A stretch of DNA of 64,000 bases from Staphylococcus pettenkoferi (GTDB lineage Bacteria > Bacillota > Bacilli > Staphylococcales > Staphylococcaceae). Shown here piece by piece: positions 10,578 to 19,301 of the stretch (position 1 is its first letter; the number at the start of each line of letters is the position of its first letter). A program made the translations under genes and the position numbers. The stretch spans positions 1-64,000 of the forward strand of contig NZ_PPRN01000006.1 in the NCBI RefSeq assembly GCF_002902685.1, in the 5' to 3' direction. The notes under the pieces were generated by a model. That model was not told the origin of the DNA, searched no databases, and worked only from the letters and a program-made list of their open reading frames with translations.

Positions 10578-11963
10578 TTAGATTAAATAGCTCATTAATG
10601 TAGTAGCTAGGCCGAAATAAATCAACATACTGATAATGTCGTTGATTGTCGTGATAAACGGACCACTTGCTACAGCTGGATCAATTTTGAGTTTATTCAT
10701 AATTAATGGAATCACTGCACCCATTAATGTACCGACTGTCATCGCTGCAGTTAAACTACCGCCGACAATCGTTGCGAGAATAGGCTGACGATGTAGCACG
10801 ATAATACAAATTATCAATAAGATACCACAAACGACACCACTGATTAAACCGCTACCCGCTTCTCTCAATGCAACTAAGAACTTACTCTGTTCATTGATTT
10901 CGCCTGTAGATATTTTACGCACAGATACGGCAAGGGATTGTGTTCCTGAGTTACCGGACATCCCACTAATAATCGGGATAAAGGCACCGAGTAACGCGAC
11001 TTTGGATAGCGTATCCTCAAATGAACCAATGAGCGTAGCAGTAATCATACTTAAGAAAGTCAGTGTAATCAGCCACGGGAGCCTTTTACCTGCAGTCTTA
11101 AATACCGAATCGTGCTTAGCGTTAACGTCAGATACACCGGCTAAACGAGAGTAGTCTTCGCTTGCCTCTTCGTCTATAACGTCTAAGATATCATCGATAG
11201 TGATAATACCAAGCAAGTGATCTTGGTAATCGACTACCGGCATCGCGATAAAGTCATAGTCACGCATCTTCTGAGCAACGTCTTCTTGGTCGTCCGCGAC
11301 ATTCGCACTCACGACACGCTCGCTCATCACGTCTTCAATGTAAGCGTCATTCTCAGCTACGATCAAATCACGTAACGAGAGCACGCCGACCAACTGCTTG
11401 TGATCGTTTACCGCAAAGATGACATAGATGGTCTCTGCGTCAGGCGCTTGCTCTTTAACGTGCATCAAGGCCTCTTTCACAGGTGTCGTCACTTTCAAGG
11501 AAATATATTCCGTAGTCATGATACCGCCGGCAGTATCTTCTTCGTAATGAAGCAAGGCTTTGATTTCTTTCGCATCTTCTTTATTCATTAAAGTGAGCAT
11601 GCTAGCGATTTTCTGTTTAGAAAGCTGATTCATGATATCGACAGCGTTGTCGGAAGACATGTTCTCTAACACTTTACTTGCATAGTTGGCATTCATCGTA
11701 TCAAATAGAGGATCGTATTCTTCCTCTTCAAATTCGAGTTGTTCAAAGAAATCAGCAACTTCTTCAGGAGATAACACTTCGAAGATACGCTGCCTAATCT
11801 CGTCATCACTATCCTCGAAGTATTCACTCTGTTCGTATGTATGCATGCCGAGGAATTCATCTCTAAATGCATCAATATCATTATCAAGTAAATGCTGATC
11901 TAACAGAGATTTATTATAAACTTCTTCCTCATCAATATATTTATTATCGCGTTCGTTCGCCAC
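10578..11963 (-). CDS. mgtE: magnesium transporter MgtE
   Basis: A 461-residue MgtE-type magnesium channel/transporter. It has an acidic N-terminal superhelical MgtE_N domain (residues about 30-130), two CBS domains (about 135-255, containing LVGVLSLRDLI and LLGIITIDDIL) that sense cytosolic magnesium, and a C-terminal membrane domain with SGNSGTQS and the TINDIIS helix. The start appears to be GTG at 11963, because GGAGGT lies seven bases upstream. A second GTG three codons earlier overlaps that site. It sits in a minus-strand string after the rluA-type gene (25-base gap) and directly before cpaA. Confidence 0.95.
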   Translation of the reverse strand: MANERDNKYIDEEEVYNKSLLDQHLLDNDIDAFRDEFLGMHTYEQSEYFEDSDDEIRQRIFEVLSPEEVADFFEQLEFEEEEYDPLFDTMNANYASKVLENMSSDNAVDIMNQLSKQKIASMLTLMNKEDAKEIKALLHYEEDTAGGIMTTEYISLKVTTPVKEALMHVKEQAPDAETIYVIFAVNDHKQLVGVLSLRDLIVAENDAYIEDVMSERVVSANVADDQEDVAQKMRDYDFIAMPVVDYQDHLLGIITIDDILDVIDEEASEDYSRLAGVSDVNAKHDSVFKTAGKRLPWLITLTFLSMITATLIGSFEDTLSKVALLGAFIPIISGMSGNSGTQSLAVSVRKISTGEINEQSKFLVALREAGSGLISGVVCGILLIICIIVLHRQPILATIVGGSLTAAMTVGTLMGAVIPLIMNKLKIDPAVASGPFITTINDIISMLIYFGLATTLMSYLI

Positions 11964-11988
11964 AATACTCACCTCCGAATCACCACTA

Positions 11989-12840
11989 TTATACCATATT
12001 AAATATTGTTTCTATTGAGTGGTAATTATCTTTAATTTCTATTTTTTTAGTCGTTATTGGATGTTGAAAATGCACACAAACACATCTTAGTAATTGGGTT
12101 GAATATTTAGGGTGCACTTCGCCATATAATGAGTCACCTACGATAGGGTGATTGATATGTGCGAAATGTACTCTCAACTGATGTGTTCGCCCTGTGATAA
12201 GCTGAGCTTCACACAAACTATAGTTCTCGGTCTTCTGTAGCGTTTCATATTGAGTTAAAGCGCGCTTACCTTCAGCACACACTTGTCGTTCAATAATACT
12301 ATTCTTGCGTCGACCAATAGGGGCATCAATGCGTTCTTGTGAAGGCGTTTGTCCCTCACAGACGGCTAAATACCACTTCTTCAAGTGACAAGAAGACATA
12401 AGGTGATGGATAAAACCATGTTTAGCAAAGATTACTATTCCTAAAGTGTTACGGTCTAACCGTGTCACAATATGAGGTACCGTTCCATCTGTAGCTTGTA
12501 AGTACCCTAACACCTGTTCAATCAAACTGCCATGTGGATGTTCTCTCGACGGCGCACAGTTTTGATGTGCTCCTTTTGAAACAATCAGCAGAAATTGATC
12601 TTCGTACAGTATCTTTAAATCTTGTTGAAAAGGTTGAAGATAATCACTGTATTGTTCTTCATGCAAGTGCACCTCAACGACATCACCTGGCTGTAACCGC
12701 TCTCTCACTGTAACGAAACGATTATTAACAAATAGAGCGCCATTACGTTTAATGGCGCTCAAAGTCTTCTTAGAATAGCGTTGTGCTTGAAGGAACTCAC
12801 GCAATAATTGCGCAGACTCCACACGATAGCTTAACTTCAT
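11989..12840 (-). CDS. RluA-family rRNA/tRNA pseudouridine synthase
   Basis: A 283-residue pseudouridine synthase with an N-terminal S4-like RNA-binding segment (residues about 10-60) and the RluA catalytic domain. The catalytic aspartate lies in the motif RLDRNT. The C-terminal GRTHQLRVHF and GDSLYG motifs are also family signatures. It is the counterpart of B. subtilis YjbO and of the S. aureus gene after nadK. Which RNA position it modifies is not decided by the sequence. Its ATG shares a base with the nadK stop (TGATG), indicating translational coupling. Confidence 0.88.
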   Translation of the reverse strand: MKLSYRVESAQLLREFLQAQRYSKKTLSAIKRNGALFVNNRFVTVRERLQPGDVVEVHLHEEQYSDYLQPFQQDLKILYEDQFLLIVSKGAHQNCAPSREHPHGSLIEQVLGYLQATDGTVPHIVTRLDRNTLGIVIFAKHGFIHHLMSSCHLKKWYLAVCEGQTPSQERIDAPIGRRKNSIIERQVCAEGKRALTQYETLQKTENYSLCEAQLITGRTHQLRVHFAHINHPIVGDSLYGEVHPKYSTQLLRCVCVHFQHPITTKKIEIKDNYHSIETIFNMV

Positions 12841-13649
12841 CACTCATCTTCCTCACTAGATATAAACGAGTCATGCACACGTTTCCAGAACGGGAAGGGT
12901 CTGAAACGCGCAAAACGGATCTTCTCATCAGCTACGCGGAATTGTATCGCATTGACATTCTTGTGACGGATACTAACATGATCAATCGTCGTAAGAATGG
13001 TATCGATATTCACAGGTTTAATGAGACAAGTATGATGCTTCGGTAACACGAGAGGTGAACCGACTGTTCTAAAGACTCTATTATTAATAGAAGCAATTTC
13101 AGTTAATTGCATCGCTTCAAGAGATGGATGGATGAGTGCGCCACCAAGCGCTTTATTATATGCTGTTGAACCAGAAGGCGTCGATACACAGAGACCGTCC
13201 CCTCTGAAACGCTCGAATTGCTTACCTCGAATGTTAACGTCCACTACAAGTGTCGAACCATTTTCAGTCTTCATCGTAGCTTCGTTAAGCGCGAGATGAC
13301 GGGTTTCATAACCGTTGTCATTATAGCGTACAATCAGCTCGAGTAAAGGGTATTCAATCACTTGAAATTCTGAGTTCGTAATCTCTATGATTAGCTTTTC
13401 TACTTCGTGGGGTAACCAGTCAGCGTAAAATCCTAGATGTCCCGTATGTACACCGACAAATGCACATCGCGACAACATATGACTGTATTGATGAAAGGCC
13501 TGAAGTAATGTACCATCTCCTCCTACTGAAATCACAATTTCAGGGTTATCTACATCTTCGACCATTTCAAAGTCTTGCATATAATTCATCATCTTATGCT
13601 TTAACGCATTAGACTTTGAATCCCCTTTCGATAAGATTGCATAACGCAT
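12840..13649 (-). CDS. nadK: NAD kinase
   Basis: NadK (PpnK) phosphorylates NAD to NADP and so sets the cell's NADPH supply, including that used by FabI and CoA-disulfide reductase. The 269-residue protein has the ATP/NAD-binding GGDGT motif at 43-47 and the conserved NE/D stretch [12 protein letters not shown]. Both the length and [17 protein letters not shown] match staphylococcal NadK. A GTG two codons earlier is in frame, but the ATG at 13649 fits the family. It lies 12 bases after the relQ stop and overlaps the pseudouridine synthase start. Confidence 0.96.
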   Translation of the reverse strand: MRYAILSKGDSKSNALKHKMMNYMQDFEMVEDVDNPEIVISVGGDGTLLQAFHQYSHMLSRCAFVGVHTGHLGFYADWLPHEVEKLIIEITNSEFQVIEYPLLELIVRYNDNGYETRHLALNEATMKTENGSTLVVDVNIRGKQFERFRGDGLCVSTPSGSTAYNKALGGALIHPSLEAMQLTEIASINNRVFRTVGSPLVLPKHHTCLIKPVNIDTILTTIDHVSIRHKNVNAIQFRVADEKIRFARFRPFPFWKRVHDSFISSEEDE

Positions 13650-13661
13650 ATTCACACCCCA

Positions 13662-14297
13662 CTACTCATTATCATGCTTTTTTGCTCTTTTTTTCGAATA
13701 ATATTTCTGCGCTTCTTGAATTTCATCTTTAATCTCTGACATTTCTTCATCAAGCAAATACGCCGCTTCTGCAGCCCTTTCAAGACGATGTTGAATTTCT
13801 GGTGGGTAATCCCCATCATACTTATAACGTAGAGTATGCTCGATTGTTGCCCAGAAATTCATCGCTAACGTGCGAATTTGTATTTCAGCTAAGATCTCAG
13901 TTCCCCCATTGAGTGTTTCTATAGGGTAACCAATGATGACATGATATGACCGATATCCACTTTGTTTAGTATTATTGATATAATCTCTTTCTTCAACTAC
14001 ACGGAAATCCGTTCTTTGACGTAGTAAATTTACCACGACATCAATATCATCGACAAATTGACACATAATACGCAATCCAGCGATATCGTACATTTCTTCA
14101 TGTAAACGATCGAACGGGATACGTCGTTTATTCGCTTTATCGATAATACTCGTCATGGGTTTCACACGTCCTGTGACGAATTCGATCGGAGAAGCTTGCT
14201 CAGTGACATCGTATTGCTTTCGTAAACCTTTTAACTTTATCTTCAGTTCATCTACAGCTTGCTTATATGGAGCTAGAAACTGATCCCATTGATTCAT
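13662..14297 (-). CDS. relQ: small alarmone synthetase RelQ (GTP pyrophosphokinase)
   Basis: A single-domain (p)ppGpp synthetase of 211 residues. It has RelA/SpoT synthetase motifs such as GRVKP, YDIAGLRIMC, GYRSYHVII and EIQIRT but neither the HD hydrolase nor the TGS/ACT regulatory domains of Rel. RelQ (YjbM/SAS1) uses ATP to pyrophosphorylate GTP or GDP. In staphylococci it is induced by cell-envelope stress. The start at 14297 is set by GGAG eight bases upstream, and an in-frame GTG three codons earlier overlaps that site. The location before nadK is the standard staphylococcal/Bacillus arrangement. Confidence 0.95.
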   Translation of the reverse strand: MNQWDQFLAPYKQAVDELKIKLKGLRKQYDVTEQASPIEFVTGRVKPMTSIIDKANKRRIPFDRLHEEMYDIAGLRIMCQFVDDIDVVVNLLRQRTDFRVVEERDYINNTKQSGYRSYHVIIGYPIETLNGGTEILAEIQIRTLAMNFWATIEHTLRYKYDGDYPPEIQHRLERAAEAAYLLDEEMSEIKDEIQEAQKYYSKKRAKKHDNE

Positions 14298-14327
14298 AAT
14301 GCTCACTCCGCTTCGTACTACTTATCT

Positions 14328-14675
14328 TTAATTCAATTCAAATGTTTCTTCTACAGCACTGACAAATTCTTTGCCGTAGTTAGAATTGCCTTCAATATTA
14401 TCTAATATATAACTTAATTCTTCATCGAAATGTTCAAGTTCTAAGTCGTCGTTAACAATCACTTTCTTACCTTTATTGTTATGTAACATCGACCAAGTCT
14501 CTTGAACGAATAGTAAATAAGAATAGGATTGTCCATCGTCAAGAATATAGGCAAAGGCATAGTTATCACTATCGACTAACATTTGCCCCGCTTCAGTTAA
14601 TCCTTCAGTTGGTTCTTCTGTATAGCAACGAATACTATCATCAGTTATTTTAATCTCATTAACATATATACGCAT
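14328..14675 (-). CDS. UPF0738 family protein
   Basis: A 115-residue acidic protein without signal or membrane segments, matching the UPF0738 family found just upstream of relQ in staphylococci. No catalytic motif is visible and its function is unknown. It is 30 bases before relQ and is the first gene of a minus-strand run through nadK, the pseudouridine synthase, mgtE and cpaA. AGGAGG precedes the ATG. Confidence 0.85.
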   Translation of the reverse strand: MRIYVNEIKITDDSIRCYTEEPTEGLTEAGQMLVDSDNYAFAYILDDGQSYSYLLFVQETWSMLHNNKGKKVIVNDDLELEHFDEELSYILDNIEGNSNYGKEFVSAVEETFELN

Positions 14676-14959
14676 GCTCTTCCTCCTTATTCGTAAATCA
14701 TTTTAACATAATTTAATCTTACATAACACGTAACATGTCATGCGTTTACTATAAGATTATAGTGTATGTTTGTTAAGTTAAAATCACTTCACAGTCGCTT
14801 TCTAAAGTTAAAAATATTTAATATATCTCCCGATGATACTTTATCCACTCATCAAATAACTATGCTTCAATGATAAGAATATGCTACGCTACATCGCATG
14901 AAGCGATTCCTATATAATATGATTAAACGCGAATACACTAACATAGAGGAGTGAAGTTT
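14676..14959. other. divergent intergenic region between the relQ string and yjbK
   Basis: TATAAT near 14914 is a likely -10 for the plus-strand yjbK gene. On the minus strand, AT-rich hexamers near 14700-14760 may serve the UPF0738-relQ string, but none is clearly consensus. Confidence 0.35.
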
Positions 14960-15541
14960 ATGGCTACTAATAATGAAATCGAATTTAAACAGCTACTATC
15001 TGAAACGCAATACACACAGCTCAAAGAAGCATACTTTCAACAGGCACCCCCCTTTACACAAACGAATTACTATATAGACACACCTGATTTCGTTCTTAAA
15101 GAACATCTATTTGCACTGCGCATTCGCGAGAAAGATGACAGTCTTGAGATGACACTTAAAGTTCCTGCAGAAGTGGGATTACTTGAATACAATTTCGAGA
15201 CAACGATTCGTCCTGAAATGAATGATGTGCTCGACCCGAGTGATGTACCTCAAGATATCATTGACGAATTGAAGTCAATCGATGCAGATATCGAACGTCT
15301 CACTGTTCTGGGCTCTCTTACTACTCAACGTATGGAAGTTCCTTTAGATGAGAATTTATTGGTACTGGACCGAAGTGAATATCTAGATATGACAGATTAC
15401 GAACTCGAATTTGAAGTTGAGAATCATGATAAAGGTCGCAAAGAATTCGAACGTATATTAAATCAATTTAATATTGATTATCACGAACCAGATAACAAAG
15501 TGAAGCGTTTCTTCGATCGCAAATCTGAACTTTTAAATTAG
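14960..15541 (+). CDS. yjbK: CYTH domain protein (YjbK family)
   Basis: A 193-residue CYTH (triphosphate tunnel metalloenzyme) protein. It begins with the diagnostic ExExK motif (Glu6, Glu8, Lys10) followed by alternating charged strands such as LRIREKD, LEMTLKVP and ELEFEVE, which line a metal-triphosphate tunnel. Family members hydrolyse inorganic triphosphate, thiamine triphosphate or related compounds. The substrate here is unproven. The start at 14960 follows GAGGAG by 8 bases, and an earlier in-frame GTG lies within that site's reach. It faces away from the relQ string and precedes yjbI-yjbH on the same strand. Confidence 0.88.
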   Translation: MATNNEIEFKQLLSETQYTQLKEAYFQQAPPFTQTNYYIDTPDFVLKEHLFALRIREKDDSLEMTLKVPAEVGLLEYNFETTIRPEMNDVLDPSDVPQDIIDELKSIDADIERLTVLGSLTTQRMEVPLDENLLVLDRSEYLDMTDYELEFEVENHDKGRKEFERILNQFNIDYHEPDNKVKRFFDRKSELLN

Positions 15542-15676
15542 ATTCTTGTGAGTCGGGTCGCATATTGTCCTAGTCGGTTAAACCTTGTAACCGCCTAGTC
15601 TATGCAGAGTCGAATTACTTCCATATGTAAAAATTCATGTTATATTAGTAGTAGATTAATTAAATTTGGTGAGGTT

Positions 15677-16048
15677 ATGGCACAAACACCCTATAATATT
15701 ATTGGTCAAGAAGCATTGTATGCAATGATTGATCATTTCTATAGATTGGTCGAACAAGACGACCGAATTAATTATTTATTTCCTGGAGATTTTAAAGAAA
15801 CGAGCCGAAAACAGAAACAATTTCTCACGCAATTTCTAGGCGGTCCACAACTCTACACAGAAGAACATGGGCATCCGATGTTAAAGATGCGCCACATGAA
15901 CTTTCACATTTCACCTTACGAACGTGATGCATGGCTTGAAAACATGCATGAAGCGATTCAAACTGCTGACTTTCCTGCAGGCGTAGGTGACTACTTGAAT
16001 GAACGCCTGAAGTTAACCGCTAATCACATGGTCAATTCCGAAAAATAA
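15677..16048 (+). CDS. yjbI: truncated haemoglobin (group II, YjbI)
   Basis: A 123-residue truncated globin. The stretch MRHMNFHI contains the likely proximal haem histidine, and the F-x-G and terminal helices fit group II (trHbO) proteins. Such globins bind oxygen, nitric oxide or peroxide and contribute to redox or nitrosative stress handling. The frame is open 25 codons further upstream, but MAQTPYN after GGTGAGG matches the family. It ends 16 bases before yjbH, as in S. aureus and B. subtilis, so the pair is probably one operon linked to thiol and redox stress. Confidence 0.9.
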   Translation: MAQTPYNIIGQEALYAMIDHFYRLVEQDDRINYLFPGDFKETSRKQKQFLTQFLGGPQLYTEEHGHPMLKMRHMNFHISPYERDAWLENMHEAIQTADFPAGVGDYLNERLKLTANHMVNSEK

Positions 16049-16064
16049 TTGTAGGTGAAACCAC

Positions 16065-16853
16065 ATGACTGGAGAATTAAAAATGTTACAACCGAATAGT
16101 CGTGAAGATACGAATCTTTCACCTGTGAGTAAGATAGAGATATACTCATTTTTCGATCCATTTAGCAAAGATTGCTTTAAACTCTCCGCTATACTATCCA
16201 AACTCCGTATAGAATATAAGCAATATATACGCGTGAGACATATTCTTAATCCTTCGTTACGCGTCTTAACGAAATGCCAAGCACAAAGTACTTCAGAACT
16301 TGATAATATAGCCTTAGCTTATAAAGCAGCCGAACTTCAAGGACGTGTGAGAGCTGAACGCTTTATCCATCTCATCCAGAATGAGATTATTCCGAAGCGC
16401 GATATTATCACTGAAGAAATGGTGAACGATTGCATTTGTAATGCAGGATTAGACTACAGTGTATTCAAAGAAGATTTGAAGCACAATAAACTTAAAGAAA
16501 GCTTGCAAGTTGATTTGCATATTGCACGAGAAATGGAAATTAATGAGGCACCTTCCCTCGTCTTCTTTAGTGAAGATGTTCATGAAGAAGGATTGAAGGT
16601 AGAAGGACTTTATCCATATCATATTTATACTTATATCATTAATGAACTGATGGGCCATTCTATTGAGAAAGAATTGCCACCATCTATTGAAAGATATATC
16701 CATTATCAACAATTGGTAACGAAAGAAGAGCTTTTAACGATTTATGAGTGGCCTGAAAAGGTTCTTGATAAAGAGTTGAAAAAGTTAGCGTTACAACAAA
16801 AAGTTGAAAAGATGGATTGTTTAGAGGGTAACTTCTGGAAATCAAAGATCTAA
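16065..16853 (+). CDS. yjbH: Spx adaptor protein YjbH (ClpXP adaptor, DsbA-like fold)
   Basis: YjbH binds Spx and delivers it to ClpXP. When it aggregates under disulfide or heat stress, Spx accumulates. The 262-residue protein has a thioredoxin/DsbA-like start (IEIYSFFDPFSKDC, Cys37), the highly conserved central block SLVFFSEDVHEEGLKVEGLY, and a C-terminal segment ending in FWKSK. Sequence is very close to the S. aureus adaptor. The first residue of the usual CxxC-like pair is Ser34 here, leaving a single cysteine at that site. It follows yjbI by 16 bases and is closed by a hairpin terminator. Its target gene spx is about 5 kb away. Confidence 0.95.
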   Translation: MTGELKMLQPNSREDTNLSPVSKIEIYSFFDPFSKDCFKLSAILSKLRIEYKQYIRVRHILNPSLRVLTKCQAQSTSELDNIALAYKAAELQGRVRAERFIHLIQNEIIPKRDIITEEMVNDCICNAGLDYSVFKEDLKHNKLKESLQVDLHIAREMEINEAPSLVFFSEDVHEEGLKVEGLYPYHIYTYIINELMGHSIEKELPPSIERYIHYQQLVTKEELLTIYEWPEKVLDKELKKLALQQKVEKMDCLEGNFWKSKI

Positions 16854-16923
16854 TTATCGCTAGTTAGTAATAAAAGCCAGATGTCCAAATCGATATATAA
16901 AATAAATCGTTAATGTTGGAAAG

Positions 16924-16954
16924 CCGCTCCATAATGAAAATGGAGTGGTTTTTT
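16924..16954 (+). terminator. terminator of yjbI-yjbH
   Basis: CCGCTCCA (16924-16931) pairs with TGGAGTGG (16941-16948), including one G-U pair, and is followed by six T. Confidence 0.85.
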
Positions 16955-17218
16955 ATGCCTAACTTTAGTAGAAATGTGGACCCGACCAATCACAGGAGTC
17001 ACCTTAGAAGTGTCTATGCTCTGAGAGTCACTCTATGACTAAAAGTATTTATTTTCCTCTGACCAGAGAATATCTTAAGTTGTTGCGACGATTGCCATAA
17101 GTAACAGAGAAATTTTAGAGTGTAGTCATTTAATCAATACATTAATTCTGTAATTTATTTCCACACGCATGCATATACATCTATGTGAATAAGCAGGATA
17201 GCATTTAAAAAAGGATAT
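16955..17218. other. intergenic region between yjbH and rsaE
   Basis: No gene is supported. A 27-codon ORF (MPNFSRNVDP...) begins at 16955 inside the terminator tail but has no ribosome-binding site. Nothing else is recognised up to the rsaE terminator. Confidence 0.4.
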
Positions 17219-17317
17219 AAAAAAACGCCGTGTCTGTTATACACGGCGCTAAACAAAGGGGATGGGAGAAATTTTTCACTTCAAACAAAGGGGTATGTTT
17301 GTTATGTGATTAATTTC
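17219..17317 (-). ncRNA. rsaE: small regulatory RNA RsaE (RoxS)
   Basis: A transcript of about 99 nt, read on the minus strand, begins GAAATTAATCAC and contains two C-rich seed motifs: ACCCCTTTG (about 17287-17296) and TCCCCTTTG (about 17255-17263). It ends in the hairpin CGCCGTGT/ACACGGCG with a seven-T tail. These match RsaE of S. aureus and RoxS of B. subtilis, an Hfq-independent sRNA whose C-rich loops block ribosome-binding sites of TCA-cycle, folate and amino-acid catabolism mRNAs. In S. aureus it lies near pepF, as here. The 5' end is inferred from the promoter position. Confidence 0.93.
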
Positions 17318-17325
17318 ATGTTCGT

Positions 17326-17354
17326 AATATAACACGCCCCCAACCCCTTTTCAA
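17326..17354 (-). promoter_or_regulatory. rsaE promoter
   Basis: On the minus strand TTGAAA (17354-17349), a 17-base spacer and TATATT (17331-17326) place transcription start near 17317. The spacer contains GGGGTTGGGGG. About 24 bases upstream of the -35 is TTTGTGACAAA (17388-17378), resembling a ResD/SrrA or Rex half-site, in line with known respiratory control of this RNA. Confidence 0.75.
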
Positions 17355-17418
17355 CCTAAAAATTGACTTTCATCGTATTTGTCACAAACTGTTCATATTG
17401 TAAGCGAATACAATGAAA

Positions 17419-19227
17419 TTAAGCTTTCATTAGCTTTTCAAAAGCATCTAATTTTTCTTCAAATACCTGACAAGCTTGTTCGATAGGTTCTGGAGTTGTC
17501 ATATCTACGCCAGCGTTTTTCAGAATTTCAATTGGATAGTTAGAGCTACCTTTTTTCAAGAACTCATTAATATATCTTTCAACTGCAGGTTGACCTTCAG
17601 TTAAGATTTGATGACTTAAACTTTGAGCCGCACTGTATCCTGTTGCATATTGATACACGTAATAGTTCATATAGAAATGAGGAATACGTGACCATTCTTT
17701 ACTAATCGCTTCATCCGTTTCAACTGCATCGCCGAAGTAAGTACGGTTTAATTCTGCATACTCTTGGTTCATGCGTTCAGCAGTTAACGGTTCTCCTGAT
17801 TCTTCGATTTGATGAATCTTATGCTCAAATTCCGCGAACATTGTTTGACGGAATAGCGTCGCACGGAAACGTTCTAACTCTTGGTTAAGTAAGAGCAAAC
17901 GACGATCGTCATCTAAGTGTTTATCCATGTAATCACTTAATAAAGCTTCGTTACATGTAGATGCTACTTCTGCTACGAAGATTGTATAGTCACTTGAGTT
18001 AGACGGTTGATGTTTACGACTGAAGTAACTATGTGCTGAATGACCAAATTCATGCACAAGCGTATATAAATCTGACACAGTATTAGACCAGTTCAGAAGA
18101 ATGAATGGATTAGTTAAGTGCGCACCAGAAGAATAACCGCCTGAACGTTTACCTTTATTCTCGTAAACATCGACCCAGCGATTCTCTAATCCTTCTTTAA
18201 CTACTTCCATATACTCTTCGTCCATAGGTTGAAGCGCTTCTAACATCCATTTCTTCGCTTCTTCATATGGCATTTCAAATTTAACGTCTTTAACGAGTGG
18301 CGTATATAGGTCATACATCTTCATGTCGTCAAGGCCAAGTAACTCTTTTCTCAATTGAGTGTAACGGTGTAATAATGGAAGATATTTATGAACAGTTGCA
18401 ACTAAGTTGTCATAAACTTCTTCAGGAATATGGTTATTACTTAATGCTGCTTCACGTGCAGAGTTATAGTTATGTGTACGTGCATTGAAGACATTTTTCT
18501 TCACTTCACCAGCAAGCGTTGAGCTTAACGTGTTATTGTATGCACCATATTTAGCATATAAATTATCATAAGCTGATTGACGTAACGTACGATCATCAGA
18601 CTCTAAGCACTTGATAAATGTACCTTGTGTTAGAGGATGACGTTGTCCATCGGAGTCTACAGCATCTTCAAATTCTAAATCTGCATTACTAAACATTCCA
18701 TAGACATTCTCTGGTGTAGATAAGGCATCTTGTGCTTCTGTAAGCAATTTCTCTTTATCCGCACTTAACACGTGTGGACGTTTCTCATTGATGAGTTTCA
18801 AGTCAAACTCATAGCGTTGAAGTCCTTCATGTTCTTTAACGAACTGTTCAATCTTCTCTTCATCGATTTGTAAGATTTCTGGAATTAAGAAACTCCAACT
18901 TGAGCTAAACTTAATCACGAGTTGATGCGCGCGTGCTTCAAAGCCCGTATATTTACTATTTGCCGTATCTTGGTCTTGCTTTAAGTGCGCATAAACGTAA
19001 ACTTTCTCAAGTTTTGATACTAGCTCATCTTCAAGTGCTAACGCTTGATACAATGTTTCAGCACTATCGCCGAGATGACCTTTAAACTCTTGTTCTTTAC
19101 CAATTTGCCCTTCAACTTCTTTAAAAGCTTCTTCAAAAGCTTCGTCGCTTTCAAATATTGTAGTTAGATCCCATGTATATTCTGGATATTTACGTTCTTG
19201 TTCTTCTCTCGTTAATTGTTGACTCAT
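17419..19227 (-). CDS. pepF: oligoendopeptidase F
   Basis: A cytoplasmic M3-family zinc metallopeptidase of 602 residues that cleaves short peptides, for instance those imported by Opp3. The zinc site is HEFGH at 392-396, with a third ligand probably Glu420 in FVAEVAS. The C-terminal YQYATGYSAAQS block is typical of PepF. Length equals the staphylococcal protein. GGAGGT lies 7 bases before the ATG at 19227. It follows coiA on the same strand with a 74-base gap and no visible terminator between them, so co-transcription is likely. Confidence 0.96.
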   Translation of the reverse strand: MSQQLTREEQERKYPEYTWDLTTIFESDEAFEEAFKEVEGQIGKEQEFKGHLGDSAETLYQALALEDELVSKLEKVYVYAHLKQDQDTANSKYTGFEARAHQLVIKFSSSWSFLIPEILQIDEEKIEQFVKEHEGLQRYEFDLKLINEKRPHVLSADKEKLLTEAQDALSTPENVYGMFSNADLEFEDAVDSDGQRHPLTQGTFIKCLESDDRTLRQSAYDNLYAKYGAYNNTLSSTLAGEVKKNVFNARTHNYNSAREAALSNNHIPEEVYDNLVATVHKYLPLLHRYTQLRKELLGLDDMKMYDLYTPLVKDVKFEMPYEEAKKWMLEALQPMDEEYMEVVKEGLENRWVDVYENKGKRSGGYSSGAHLTNPFILLNWSNTVSDLYTLVHEFGHSAHSYFSRKHQPSNSSDYTIFVAEVASTCNEALLSDYMDKHLDDDRRLLLLNQELERFRATLFRQTMFAEFEHKIHQIEESGEPLTAERMNQEYAELNRTYFGDAVETDEAISKEWSRIPHFYMNYYVYQYATGYSAAQSLSHQILTEGQPAVERYINEFLKKGSSNYPIEILKNAGVDMTTPEPIEQACQVFEEKLDAFEKLMKA

Positions 19228-19301
19228 AACTGTAAACCTCCTACATATTCATATTAATACAATTTTCTCACGTCACTCTGATTTTTGCACGTTAAAAGCG
19301 A

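Noticed and set aside
15552-15600. GGTTA/TAACC hairpin between yjbK and yjbI as a terminator
   Set aside because: Short stem and no T-tract. The genes may well be read through.
16955-17038. 27-codon ORF beginning MPNFSRNVDP after yjbH
   Set aside because: It starts inside the terminator T-tract with no ribosome-binding site. Too short to support.
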